The notes: generated by a model not told the origin, from the sequence alone. A stretch of 64,000 bases of DNA from Streptomyces noursei (GCF_016917755.1 NZ_CP070326.1:6014001-6078000); one strand, 5' to 3'. Numbered from the stretch's first letter, positions 23,932-32,281 are shown. Numbers and translations: made by a program.

Positions 23932-25679
23932 CGCCTGCCCTCCGTGCCCTCGCCGGCGCCCTTCGGTCGCTGTCCGCCGGGCGCCGCCCGGTCGTCGTCG
24001 GCCAGCGGGGAGGCGTCCATCGGCAGCCGCAGCGTGAACACCGCGCCGCCCTCGGGGTGGTTGGCGGCGCTGATCCGGCCGCCGTGGATGTGCGCGTTCT
24101 CCTGTGCGATCGACAGGCCCAGCCCGCTGCCCTCGGACCGCGGGCGGGACGCGCTCGCCTTGTAGAAGCGGTCGAATACGTGCGGCAACACCTCCTCCGG
24201 GATGCCCGGACCGTGGTCCCGCACCCGGATCACCAGCTCCCCGCCGGCGATCTCCCGCCCCTGCTCGAACCGGGCCGCCTCCTCGTCGGGGCCGGCCTCC
24301 GCGGCCGGGCCCTCGGCCGGCTCCGGGCCCTCCGCCGCCGGCACCGCCGCCGCGGGCTCCGCCGGCTCCGTGCGGACCGACACCCGCACCGGCGAACCGC
24401 CGTGCTTGAGGGCGTTGCCGATCAGGTTGGCCAGGATGACGTCCAGCCGCCGCGGGTCCAGACGGGCCACGATGCCGCGGTCGGCGTCCAGCTCCACCGC
24501 GTCCAGCCAGGCCCGGGCGTCGATGCAGGCGGTCACCTGGTCGGCGACGTCGACGTCGTCGAGCACCAGCCGGGCGGTGCCCGCGTCGAAGCGGGTGACC
24601 TCCATCAGGTTCTCCACGAGGTCGTTCAGCCGTCGGGTCTCGCTGACCACCAGCTGCACGGCCGGCGCGATCATCGGATCGAGGGAGTCCGCCTCCTCCT
24701 CCAGCACCTCGGTCACCGCGGTGATCGCGGTCAGCGGTGTCCGCAGCTCGTGCGACATGTCGGCGACGAACCGGCGGGACGCCGCCTCCCGCCCGCTCAG
24801 TTCCTCGACCCGCTGCTGGAGCCGCTCCGCGGTGCGGTTGAAGGTCCGCGACAGATCGGCCAGTTCGTCGGTGCCGGTCACCCGCAGCCGGGTGTCCAGC
24901 CGTCCCTCGCCCAGCTGGCGCGCCGCGTGCCCGAGCCGCTGCACCGGCCGCAGCACGGTCGTCGCGGCGGCCTGCGCCAGCAGCGCCGAGCCGACCAGCG
25001 CCAGCGCGGTCGCGATCCCCAGCGACCAGCCCAGCGAGGTCAGGTCCTGCCGCTCGGTGGCCAGCGACTTCATCATGTAGCCGGTCGGCCCGCCGCCGAT
25101 CACCTTCGCCCCGGCGACCAGGTACGGGACGTCCCCGACCTCCTTGCGCTGCCAGTACAGGTGGTGCGTGGCGTGGTTGTTCTCGTCGACCGGGCGGACC
25201 TGCTCGACGGCGTTGCGCAGCGACTGCGGGACGCTTCGCAGCGTCAGCAGGTCCTTCTCGGTGGTGGCCGCGCACTCCTTGCCCTCGCGGTCCACCCCGA
25301 TCAGCAGCACCGCGTAGTTCTGCGGGCCGGCCGCCATCTGCCGTGCGGTGTCCTGGAGTTCGGAGCACTGCGGGTGCACCGGCAGCGTGTGGGCGCTGTC
25401 CTCCAGCGACTTGCGGAAGTCCTTCAGCGCGGCGTTCTGGGTGCGGTCCAGGACCGTGTTGCGGTTGAGCCAGTACGCGATGCCGGACGCCGAGACCGCC
25501 GCGGTGAGCGCCACCAGCGCGAACACCACGACCAGCCGCAGCCGCAGGCTCGTCAGGCGCAGCAGGCCCGCGGCCCGGCGCAGCAGCCGCCCGAGCCGGC
25601 CGCCGGACGACGGTGCGCCGTCCTGCGTGCCCGTGTTCCCTTCCCCGGCCCCGCCGCCGTGCGTGCTCCCTGCCGTCAC
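23928..25679 (-). CDS. afsQ2: Sensor histidine kinase AfsQ2
   Basis: A 583-residue membrane kinase. Helices at about residues 48–72 (LRLVVVFALVALTAAVSASG) and 222–245 flank an extracellular sensor domain, followed by HAMP, a dimerisation/phosphoacceptor motif FVADMSHELRTPLTAI (catalytic His about residue 302), an N box with LIGNALKHGG, and GPGIPEEVLPHVFDRFYKAS with GSGLGLSIAQENAHIHGG (G boxes). A Glu/Ala-rich insertion of about 35 residues interrupts the ATPase domain between the N and G1 boxes. Its start overlaps the afsQ1 stop (GTGA). With AfsQ1 it controls antibiotic production and nitrogen-linked development in S. coelicolor. Confidence 0.93.
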   Translation of the reverse strand: MTAGSTHGGGAGEGNTGTQDGAPSSGGRLGRLLRRAAGLLRLTSLRLRLVVVFALVALTAAVSASGIAYWLNRNTVLDRTQNAALKDFRKSLEDSAHTLPVHPQCSELQDTARQMAAGPQNYAVLLIGVDREGKECAATTEKDLLTLRSVPQSLRNAVEQVRPVDENNHATHHLYWQRKEVGDVPYLVAGAKVIGGGPTGYMMKSLATERQDLTSLGWSLGIATALALVGSALLAQAAATTVLRPVQRLGHAARQLGEGRLDTRLRVTGTDELADLSRTFNRTAERLQQRVEELSGREAASRRFVADMSHELRTPLTAITAVTEVLEEEADSLDPMIAPAVQLVVSETRRLNDLVENLMEVTRFDAGTARLVLDDVDVADQVTACIDARAWLDAVELDADRGIVARLDPRRLDVILANLIGNALKHGGSPVRVSVRTEPAEPAAAVPAAEGPEPAEGPAAEAGPDEEAARFEQGREIAGGELVIRVRDHGPGIPEEVLPHVFDRFYKASASRPRSEGSGLGLSIAQENAHIHGGRISAANHPEGGAVFTLRLPMDASPLADDDRAAPGGQRPKGAGEGTEGRR

Positions 25680-26353
25680 TGGGGCGCGTCCAGTCGGTAG
25701 CCGACACCGCGGACCGTGCGGATCAGCGTCGGCGAGGACGGGACGTCCTCCACCTTCGCGCGCAGCCGCTGCACACAGGCGTCCACCAACCGCGAGTCAC
25801 CGAGGTAGTCGTGCTCCCACACCAGCCGCAGCAGCTGCTGCCGGGACAGTGCCTGCCCCGGCCGCCGGCTCAGCTCCAGCAGCAACCGCAGCTCGGTCGG
25901 CGTCAGTTGCAGATCCTGGCCGTTCTTGGTGACGGTCATCGCCGACCGGTCGATCACCAGCGAGCCGAACGTCGCCGAATCGCTGGACTCCCGCTCGCCG
26001 CGCCGCAGCACCGCCCGGATCCGGGCGTCCAGCACCCGGCCCTGCACCGGCTTGACGACATAGTCGTCCGCGCCGGACTCCAGGCCCACCACCACGTCGA
26101 TGTCGTCGCTGCGCGCGGTGAGCAGGATGATCGGCAGCTGGTCCGTGCGCCGGATCCGCCGGCACACCTCGAAGCCGTCGATGCCGGGCAGCATCACGTC
26201 CAACACGATCAGGTCCGGCCGCTGCTCGCGGAGCAGCTTCAGGCCGTCCTCGCCCGTCGCCGCGGTCATCACGCGGTGACCCTGGCGGGACAGCGAGAGT
26301 TCGAGGGCCGTGCGGATGGCGTCGTCGTCCTCGATCAGCAACAGGAAAGGCAC
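25676..26353 (-). CDS. afsQ1: OmpR-family response regulator AfsQ1
   Basis: A 225-residue regulator: LLIEDDDAIRTALELSLSRQ with acidic pocket, LIVLDVMLPGIDGFEVCRRI with phosphoacceptor Asp, ILLTARSDDIDVVVGLESGA and VKPVQGRVLDARIRAVLRRG, then a winged-helix domain with LTPTELRLLLELSRRPGQAL and ACVQRLRAKVEDVPSSPTLI ending VRGVGYRLDAPQ. I recognise this as very close to S. coelicolor AfsQ1. GTG 26353 gives the length I recall for that protein; ATG 26362 is possible. It is divergent from sigQ, with a binding site between them. Confidence 0.95.
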   Translation of the reverse strand: MPFLLLIEDDDAIRTALELSLSRQGHRVMTAATGEDGLKLLREQRPDLIVLDVMLPGIDGFEVCRRIRRTDQLPIILLTARSDDIDVVVGLESGADDYVVKPVQGRVLDARIRAVLRRGERESSDSATFGSLVIDRSAMTVTKNGQDLQLTPTELRLLLELSRRPGQALSRQQLLRLVWEHDYLGDSRLVDACVQRLRAKVEDVPSSPTLIRTVRGVGYRLDAPQ

Positions 26354-26443
26354 GCCCGCCATTCTGGCCCATGGGACGCCGGGAGATCGACCGGTGGCCG
26401 TCCGGCACTGCCGAGGGAGCCACGCCGGACCGCGATCACCCCT

Positions 26444-26459
26444 GTGACACGCCTGTGAC
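26444..26459. promoter_or_regulatory. AfsQ1-binding motif in the afsQ1–sigQ intergenic region
   Basis: GTGAC–ACGCCT–GTGAC exactly fits the published AfsQ1 consensus GTnAC-n6-GTnAC. It lies 91 bp from afsQ1 and 130 bp from sigQ. The 235-bp gap (26354–26588) holds no gene. Confidence 0.85.
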
Positions 26460-26588
26460 AGACGGCGGACAACGCGATGAAACTGGGTTGGCAGTCTTTT
26501 GGTCAGCCGGGAGAGATCAACACCGCAGAGCCGGGATCTCGACCGGGACACACCGAACGAACTGGCTCGATCGACGGGGGGCAGCGCG

Positions 26589-27410
26589 ATGAAGAACACC
26601 CTGCACGGCACGGCTTCCGGCGCAGTCGTCACACGCCTCCACGACATCGGGCGGGAGAAGTCCGGTGCCGAGGGGAGCACCTCTCTGCCCGAGCGAAGCC
26701 GAGGGTCCGGGGGAGGGCGGGGGTGCGCTCGCGGCGCCGGGCGTCAGCGGCCGCCGTACATGGTGGCCATTGACGCGATGGTGGTGCCCAAGGGGCCCAA
26801 CGGGGGGAACGGGGGCCAGGAGAGCACCGACGGGGGAGTGGAGTACAGGGAGACGGGGGACCGGCGCACCGCGGCGGGAGCGGCCGAGGCCGAAGCGGCC
26901 TTCACCGCCTACGTCCAGGAACGCCGCGCCTCCCTGTACGCCACGGCCTACCACCTGACCGGTGACCGCTACGAGGCCGAGGACCTGCTGCAGAGCGCGC
27001 TGTTCTCGACCTACCGGGCCTGGGACCGGATCAGCGACAAGGCGGCGCTCGGCGGGTACCTGCGCCGCACCATGACGAACCTGCACATCAGCGCCTGGCG
27101 CCGCCGCAGGCTCAACGAGTACCCGACCGAGGAACTGCCCGAGACCGCCGCCGACGCGGACGCCATGCGCGGCACCGAGCTGCGCGCCGTCCTGTGGCAG
27201 GCGCTGGCCCGGCTGCCCGAGACGCAGCGCACCATGCTGGTGCTGCGCTACTACGAGGGCCGCACGGACCCGGAGATCGCGGACATCCTCAACATCAGTG
27301 TCGGCACGGTGAAGTCCAGCATCTGGCGCTCGCTGCGCCGGCTGCGCGAGGACGAGGTCCTCAGCTTCGGCCGTGACGAGGAGGAGTCCTTCGGCGCACT
27401 GGTCGCCTGA
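26589..27410 (+). CDS. sigQ: ECF sigma factor SigQ
   Basis: About 273 residues from ATG 26589 (GGGGGG upstream). The ECF core spans roughly residues 100–265: ERRASLYATAYHLTGDRYEA and EDLLQSALFSTYRAWDRISD (region 2), then LARLPETQRTMLVLRYYEGR, DPEIADILNISVGTVKSSIW and SLRRLREDEVL (region 4), the SigE-like actinobacterial group. The first 95 residues are Gly/Arg/Ser-rich and partly encoded by a repetitive element; ATG 26760 and 26778 are alternative starts that would skip it. Beside afsQ1/afsQ2 this is SigQ, reported in S. coelicolor as an antagonist of AfsQ-dependent antibiotic activation. Confidence 0.9.
   Translation: MKNTLHGTASGAVVTRLHDIGREKSGAEGSTSLPERSRGSGGGRGCARGAGRQRPPYMVAIDAMVVPKGPNGGNGGQESTDGGVEYRETGDRRTAAGAAEAEAAFTAYVQERRASLYATAYHLTGDRYEAEDLLQSALFSTYRAWDRISDKAALGGYLRRTMTNLHISAWRRRRLNEYPTEELPETAADADAMRGTELRAVLWQALARLPETQRTMLVLRYYEGRTDPEIADILNISVGTVKSSIWRSLRRLREDEVLSFGRDEEESFGALVA
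26661..26728. repeat. Streptomyces-type dispersed palindromic element inside sigQ
   Basis: The stretch containing CTGCCCGAGCGAAGCCGAGG, flanked by GGGAGCACC and GGGGGAGGGCGG, has the look of a repeat found between many Streptomyces genes. Here it is in frame near the sigQ N-terminus. Copy number elsewhere could not be checked. Confidence 0.45.
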
Positions 27411-27482
27411 GGACGGGGGGTAACGCCCGAGGGGGATCCGGGGGGAGAGCCCGAGGGGGGCACGGGGGAACACGGGGGAAAC

Positions 27483-27523
27483 GAGCGGGTTCGGGCGGCC
27501 GGGGGGTCTGCCCGAACCCGCTC
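27483..27523. terminator. Bidirectional terminator between sigQ and the uridine kinase gene
   Basis: GAGCGGGTTCGGGC pairs perfectly (14 bp) with GCCCGAACCCGCTC around a 13-nt loop, followed by TT. Confidence 0.85.
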
Positions 27524-27566
27524 TTCCGTGTGCGCACACGCCGCCGGTCGGCGCCCGCGGGCCCGC

Positions 27567-28208
27567 TCAGGGCCGCGCGGCCGCCTCCACCGGGTCCGCG
27601 GTCCGCGCCGTCGCTATCCGGGCCAGCGCCTCCGGCCGGGCGCACGGATGGGCGCCCAGCGCGGTGTGCCGGGCCACGATCGTCCGCTCGCTGCGCAGCA
27701 ACCGCAGCCCCCGGCGCACCAGATACACCGCCGGCTTGCGGCCCTCCCGCAGATCCCGGGCCAGCCGCCGCCGGAACGTGGTGGTCGGACGCCCGCGCAG
27801 GCACAGCGCGTCGGCCAGCAGCCCGGCCGCCCGGCACCGTTCGATGACGTCGGCGGCGAAGATGCCCTCCGCGATGAACAGCGGCGCCTCGTCGAGCGCG
27901 AGTTCGGCGGAGCCGGTCCGGGAGCTGGTCGCGATGTCGTAGACCGGCACCGCGGTCCGCCCCGTGCGGCACAGCTCCTCGATGGCGGCGACCGCGGCGC
28001 CCGCGTCCCAGGAGAGCGGCGAGTCCCAGTCCGCGCCGCCGCCGTCGGGCAGTTGGGGCAGCGACGGGTCCGTGCGCTCCTTGTAGAAGTCGTCGAGATT
28101 GAGGACGGGCAGACCGGTCAGCGCGGCCAGCGAGGTCTTTCCGGAGCCGGAGGGGCCGGTCAACAGGAGGACCCGGGCGGTGGCCCGGGCGGGCGAGTGG
28201 GAATTCAC
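27567..28208 (-). CDS. Uridine kinase-like P-loop protein
   Basis: A 213-residue P-loop kinase: VLLLTGPSGSGKTSLAALTG (Walker A, residues 13–32), LPVLNLDDFYKERTDPSLP with the DDFY motif typical of uridine kinases, DWDSPLSWD, VPVYDIATSSRTG and LFIAEGIFAADVIERC. This is the short actinobacterial uridine kinase family. If active it would phosphorylate uridine/cytidine with GTP or ATP, opposing the catabolic nucleoside genes nearby; activity is inferred. The final 35 residues are Arg/Ala-rich. GTG 28208 lacks a strong ribosome binding site. Confidence 0.85.
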   Translation of the reverse strand: MNSHSPARATARVLLLTGPSGSGKTSLAALTGLPVLNLDDFYKERTDPSLPQLPDGGGADWDSPLSWDAGAAVAAIEELCRTGRTAVPVYDIATSSRTGSAELALDEAPLFIAEGIFAADVIERCRAAGLLADALCLRGRPTTTFRRRLARDLREGRKPAVYLVRRGLRLLRSERTIVARHTALGAHPCARPEALARIATARTADPVEAAARP

Positions 28209-28237
28209 GGGTACTCATTGTCGGGCATTGCGCCGGG

Positions 28238-28249
28238 AGGGGTACCCCT
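28238..28249. promoter_or_regulatory. 12-bp perfect palindrome upstream of the uridine kinase-like gene
   Basis: AGGGGTACCCCT lies 29 bp upstream of GTG 28208, within the divergent promoter region shared with the secreted-protein gene. The same half-sites occur spaced apart at 16503. Confidence 0.35.
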
Positions 28250-28349
28250 GGCGCGCGAGGTGGAACCCCCGCCACCGCTCAACTACGCTACGCAATCAAC
28301 TGATTACGCAGCCGGCTCGGACGGCTCGCCCCGTCGAGGGCGACACCGT

Positions 28350-28808
28350 ATGTCCGTTCCGCTCCCGATCCACAGGCAGGTGGCACAGATGCCCTCCCAC
28401 GCACGTCCCAAGCCCAGCCGCGTCCCCCGCGGCGTGTTGCGCGCCGGGCTGGTGATCTCCGCGGCCGGCGCCGCACTCACGGGCGGCGCGGCGGCGGCGA
28501 GCGCGGCCGCCCCCATGCCCGGCGGCGCGGCCGCCCCGCACCAGACCGCGTCCGAAGACGGCGTCGTGGGGCACGCGGTGGCCCGCTCGGTGACCGGCTC
28601 CACGAGCCGCGGCCTGGGCCCCGTCAAGGACCTCAAGCTGGACCCGATGAACAACACCGGCGTCGATCCGCTGGACAACGGCCTCGGCACCCAGGTCGCC
28701 GACTTCAAGCCGGTGAGCACCAAGCAGGTGACCGACCCGGTGACCAAGGGCGGCTCGCTGCGGAGCCTGCCGGTGACCGGCACCGCGATGGGGCTGCTGC
28801 CCGGCTGA
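28350..28808 (+). CDS. Secreted hypothetical protein
   Basis: 152 residues from ATG 28350 (GAGGG upstream); ATG 28389 is an alternative. A Sec signal peptide is visible (RVPRGVLRAGLVISAAGAAL, cleavage near ASAAAP). The mature region is Asn/Asp/Gly/Val-rich: GPVKDLKLDPMNNTGVDPLD, NGLGTQVADFKPVSTKQVTD and a tail LPVTGTAMGLLPG. There are no Cys and no recognised domain. It resembles the smaller secreted protein at 21986 in plan, and the two bracket the afsQ/sigQ locus. It is probably a wall or spore-surface associated protein, but that is a guess. Confidence 0.72.
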   Translation: MSVPLPIHRQVAQMPSHARPKPSRVPRGVLRAGLVISAAGAALTGGAAAASAAAPMPGGAAAPHQTASEDGVVGHAVARSVTGSTSRGLGPVKDLKLDPMNNTGVDPLDNGLGTQVADFKPVSTKQVTDPVTKGGSLRSLPVTGTAMGLLPG

Positions 28809-28845
28809 CGGCCCACCGCCGGACCACCGCCCCGTTGGACGCACG

Positions 28846-28885
28846 ACGGCGCGGGACCCGCCCCGAGGGCGAGGTCCCGCGCCGT
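28846..28885. terminator. Bidirectional terminator
   Basis: ACGGCGCGGGACC (28846–28858) pairs perfectly with 28873–28885, 14-nt loop, between the convergent secreted-protein and ALDH genes. Confidence 0.85.
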
Positions 28886-28920
28886 TCGTCCTGCCGGCCC
28901 GGACGGGGGCCGGTAGGACG

Positions 28921-29832
28921 TCAGACCCCCATCGGGTGCCAGACCGTCTTGGTCTCCAGGAAGGCCAGCAGCCGGTCGGTGCCCGGGTCGGCGGTCCAGT
29001 CCACCGCATCGGAAGGGGCAGCGCGCAGCGCTTCGTCTGAAGGGCGGTGGCGGGCGACGGGTGGGCGCAGCACCCGCTTGAGGTTGTCGGCCGCCGCCGT
29101 CTCCAGCTCCTTCGCCGACTCGGCGTCGGCGCCGGTGAGGTCGAGGGCGTTGACGTCCTGGTGGGCGGCGAGCGGAGCGGCCAGTTCCGTGGTCCGGCCG
29201 GAGAGCAGGTTGACCACTCCGCCCGGCAGGTCGGAGGTGGCCAGCACCTCGGCCAGCGACAGCGCCGGCAGCGGGGCCCGCTCCGCCGCGACGACCACCG
29301 CGGTGTTGCCCGTGACGATCACCGGGGCGAGCACCGAGACCAGGCCCAGGAACGACGAATCCTGCGGGGCCACCACGGCCACCACACCGGTCGGCTCCGG
29401 GGCGGAGAGGTTGAAGTACGGCCCCGCCACCGGGTTCGACGACCCGGCGATCTGGGCGACCTTGTCGGACCAGCCCGCGTACCAGACCCAGCGGTCGATC
29501 GCCGCGTCCACCTGCGCCGCGGCCTTGGCCTTCGAGTGCCCCTCGGCGTCCGCCACCTCGGCGACGAACTGCTCCCGGCGGCCCTCCAGCATCTCCGCGA
29601 CGCGGTAGAGGATCTGGCCGCGGTTGTACGCCGTGGCGCCCGACCAGCCGCCGAACGCCTTGCGGGCGGCGACGACCGCGTCCCGGGCGTCCTTGCGGGA
29701 GGCCAGCGGGGCGTTGGCGAGCCAGCGGCCCTTTGCGTCGGTCACCTCGTACACCCGCCCGCTCTCGGACCGGGGGAACTTGCCCCCGACGTACAGCTTG
29801 TAGGTCTTGAGAACGCTCAAACGATCAGACAT
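28921..29832 (-). CDS. Truncated aldehyde dehydrogenase-like protein, non-catalytic
   Basis: A 303-residue protein similar to the N-terminal, NAD-binding part of ALDH enzymes: LYVGGKFPRSESGRVYEVTD, RWLANAPLASRKDARDAVVA, ARKAFGGWSGATAYNRGQIL and ITGNTAVVV-like strands. Full ALDHs are about 480 residues. The usual PWNFP motif is replaced by PQDSSFLG, the 'ELGGK' catalytic Glu segment is absent, and no Gln-x-Cys active-site stretch exists. It is therefore unlikely to oxidise aldehydes. It overlaps the upstream complete ALDH by 8 bp, so the pair is coupled and could form a hetero-oligomer. It could instead be a decaying paralogue, but normal codon use argues against that. Confidence 0.82.
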   Translation of the reverse strand: MSDRLSVLKTYKLYVGGKFPRSESGRVYEVTDAKGRWLANAPLASRKDARDAVVAARKAFGGWSGATAYNRGQILYRVAEMLEGRREQFVAEVADAEGHSKAKAAAQVDAAIDRWVWYAGWSDKVAQIAGSSNPVAGPYFNLSAPEPTGVVAVVAPQDSSFLGLVSVLAPVIVTGNTAVVVAAERAPLPALSLAEVLATSDLPGGVVNLLSGRTTELAAPLAAHQDVNALDLTGADAESAKELETAAADNLKRVLRPPVARHRPSDEALRAAPSDAVDWTADPGTDRLLAFLETKTVWHPMGV

Positions 29833-31261
29833 TGAGGTACGCCTCCAGACCGTGCCGGCCGCCCTCGCGACCGAATCCGGACTCCTTGTAGCCGCCGAAC
29901 GGCGAGGCCGGATCGAACTTGTTGAACGTGTTGGACCAGATGACGCCCGCGCGCAGCTGGTTCGCCATCCACAGCATCCGGGAGCCCTTCTCCGTCCAGA
30001 TGCCCGCCGACAGGCCGTAGGGCGTGTTGTTGGCCTTGGCCACCGCCTCCTCCGGCGTGCGGAAGGTCAGCACCGAGAGCACCGGGCCGAAGACCTCCTC
30101 GCGGGCGATCCGGTGCGCCTGGGTGACGCCGGTGAACAGCGTCGGCGCGAACCAGTAGCCGGAGCCGGGCAGTTCGCAGGACGGGGACCAGCGCTCGGCG
30201 CCCTCGGCCTCGCCCGCGGCGGCCAGCTCGGTGATCCGGGCCAGCTGCTCGGCGGAGTTGATCGCGCCGATGTCGGTGTTCTTGTCCAGCGGGTCGCCGA
30301 CCCGAAGGGTGGCCATCCGGCGCTTGAGCGCGTCCAGCAGCTCGTCCTGGATCGACTCCTGGACCAGCAGCCGGGAGCCCGCGCAGCACACGTGCCCCTG
30401 GTTGAAGAAGATCCCGTTGACGATCCCCTCGACGGCCTGGTCGATCGGCGCGTCGTCGAAGACGATGTTGGCCGCCTTGCCGCCCAGTTCGAGGGTGAGC
30501 TTCTTGTCCGTACCGGCGACCGTGCGGGCGATCGCCTTGCCCACCTCGGTGGAGCCGGTGAACGCGACCTTGTCGATGCCCGGGTGCGCCACCAGCGACG
30601 CGCCGGTCGAGCCGTCACCGGTGACGATGTTGACGACGCCCTTGGGGAGCCCGGCCTGGCGGCAGATGTCCGCGAAGAACAGCGCGGAGAGCGGGGTGGT
30701 CTCGGCGGGCTTGAGGACGACGGTGTTGCCGCAGGCCAGGGCCGGGGCGACCTTCCACGCCAGCATCAGCAGCGGGAAGTTCCACGGGATGACCTGGCCG
30801 GCCACGCCCAGCGGCCTGGGGTCCGGGCCGAAGCCCGCGTGCCCCAGCTTGTCGGCCCAGCCCGCGTAGTAGAAGAAGTGCGCGGCCACCAGCGGCAGAT
30901 CGGCGTCCCGCGCCTCGCGGATCGGCTTGCCGTTGTCGAGCGTCTCCAGGACGGCCAGCTCGCGCGAGCGCTCCTGGATGATCCGGGCGATCCGGAAGAG
31001 GAACTTGGCGCGCTCGGCGCCCGGCAGCGCCGACCACTTCTCGAACGCCCGGCGGGCCGCCTGCACCGCGCGGTCGACGTCCTCGGCGGTGCCCTGGGTG
31101 TACTCGGCCAGCACTTCCTCGGTGGCGGGCGAGACGGTCTTGCGCAGGCCGCCGCCCGTGCCCTCGGTGAACTCGCCGTCGATGAAGAGCCCGTAGGAGG
31201 GCGCGAGGTCCACGACGGAGCGCGACTCCGGCGCCGGTGCGTAATCGAATGCTGAGCTCAT
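29825..31261 (-). CDS. Aldehyde dehydrogenase (complete)
   Basis: A 478-residue NAD(P)-dependent ALDH with every key motif: VIPWNFPLLMLAWKVAPALA (cofactor and oxyanion Asn), GSTEVGKAI, LTLELGGKAANIVFDDA (general-base Glu), FFNQGHVCCAGSRLLVQ (nucleophile Cys) and FGPVLSVLTFRTPEEAV (EIFGP-like). It lies 6 bp downstream of deoC, so a likely substrate is acetaldehyde from deoxyribose-5-phosphate cleavage, giving acetate. The short ALDH-like gene follows with overlap. Confidence 0.93.
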   Translation of the reverse strand: MSSAFDYAPAPESRSVVDLAPSYGLFIDGEFTEGTGGGLRKTVSPATEEVLAEYTQGTAEDVDRAVQAARRAFEKWSALPGAERAKFLFRIARIIQERSRELAVLETLDNGKPIREARDADLPLVAAHFFYYAGWADKLGHAGFGPDPRPLGVAGQVIPWNFPLLMLAWKVAPALACGNTVVLKPAETTPLSALFFADICRQAGLPKGVVNIVTGDGSTGASLVAHPGIDKVAFTGSTEVGKAIARTVAGTDKKLTLELGGKAANIVFDDAPIDQAVEGIVNGIFFNQGHVCCAGSRLLVQESIQDELLDALKRRMATLRVGDPLDKNTDIGAINSAEQLARITELAAAGEAEGAERWSPSCELPGSGYWFAPTLFTGVTQAHRIAREEVFGPVLSVLTFRTPEEAVAKANNTPYGLSAGIWTEKGSRMLWMANQLRAGVIWSNTFNKFDPASPFGGYKESGFGREGGRHGLEAYLNV

Positions 31262-31267
31262 AGCGGT

Positions 31268-32269
31268 TCAGTCCACCGTCACGTAGTCGGGGCCGGAGTA
31301 ACGGCCGGTGCTGAGCTTCTGACGCTGCATCAACAGGTCGTTGAGGAGGCTGGACGCACCGAAGCGGAACCAGTCGGCGGTCAGCCACTCCTCGCCCAGC
31401 GTCTCGTTGACCATCACCAGGTACTTGATCGCGTCCTTGGTCGTCCGGATGCCGCCGGCCGGCTTGACGCCGACCTGGACGCCGGTGGTGGCGCGGAAGT
31501 CCCGGACCGCCTCCAGCATCAGGAGCGTGACCGGGGGAGTGGCGTTCACCGCCACCTTGCCCGTCGAGGTCTTGATGAAGTCGGCGCCGGCCAGCATCGA
31601 CAGCCAGGAGACCCGGCGGACGTTGTCGTAGGTCTGCAGCTCGCCGGTCTCGAAGATCACCTTCAGGTGCGCGGCGCTCCCGTCGGGCCGGGCGCACGCC
31701 TCCTTCACGGCCTTGATCTCCTCGAAGACCTCCAGGTAGCGGCCGGAGAGGAAGGCACCGCGGTCGATCACCATGTCGATCTCGTCGGCGCCGGCGGCCA
31801 CCGCGTCCCGGGTGTCGGCCAGCTTGACCGGCAGCGCGGCCCGGCCCGCCGGGAAGGCGGTGGCGACCGAGGCGACGTGGATGCCGGAGTCGCCGAGCGC
31901 CTCCTTGGCGACGCCGACCATGTCCGGGTAGACGCAGATCGCGGCGACCTTGGGCGCGGTGCGGTCGGTGGGGTCGGGGTGGACGCCCTTGGCGCACAGC
32001 GCCCGGACCTTGCCGGGGGTGTCCGCGCCTTCGAGCGTCGTCAGGTCGATCATCGAGATGGCGAGATCGATGGCGTACGCCTTCGCCGTGGTCTTGATCG
32101 AGCGGGTGCCGAGCGTGGCGGCGCGGGCCTGGAGCCCTACCGCGTCGACGCCGGGGAGTCCGTGCAGGAAGCGGCGCAGCGCTCCGTCCGAGGCGGTCAC
32201 GTCCGCCATCGACGCCAGGCGCCCCGCGGCCTCTTTGCCGTATGCGGGAACAGTGGTGGGCATGGTCAC
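31268..32269 (-). CDS. deoC: Deoxyribose-phosphate aldolase
   Basis: About 333 residues, of the long DeoC type. The Schiff-base Lys is in GADFIKTSTGKVAVNATPPV; KVAAICVYPDMVGVAKEAL and ADEIDMVIDRGAFLSGRYLE (proton-relay Asp) are also present, as is KPAGGIRTTKDAIKYL. It cleaves 2-deoxyribose-5-phosphate to glyceraldehyde-3-phosphate and acetaldehyde. GTG 32269 is preferred over ATG 32263 because it sits 6 nt after a -10 (TATGCT, 32281–32276 on the minus strand), the same leaderless spacing seen at adenosine deaminase. It is first in an operon with two ALDH genes. Confidence 0.94.
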   Translation of the reverse strand: MTMPTTVPAYGKEAAGRLASMADVTASDGALRRFLHGLPGVDAVGLQARAATLGTRSIKTTAKAYAIDLAISMIDLTTLEGADTPGKVRALCAKGVHPDPTDRTAPKVAAICVYPDMVGVAKEALGDSGIHVASVATAFPAGRAALPVKLADTRDAVAAGADEIDMVIDRGAFLSGRYLEVFEEIKAVKEACARPDGSAAHLKVIFETGELQTYDNVRRVSWLSMLAGADFIKTSTGKVAVNATPPVTLLMLEAVRDFRATTGVQVGVKPAGGIRTTKDAIKYLVMVNETLGEEWLTADWFRFGASSLLNDLLMQRQKLSTGRYSGPDYVTVD

Positions 32270-32281
32270 GAGGGGAGCATA

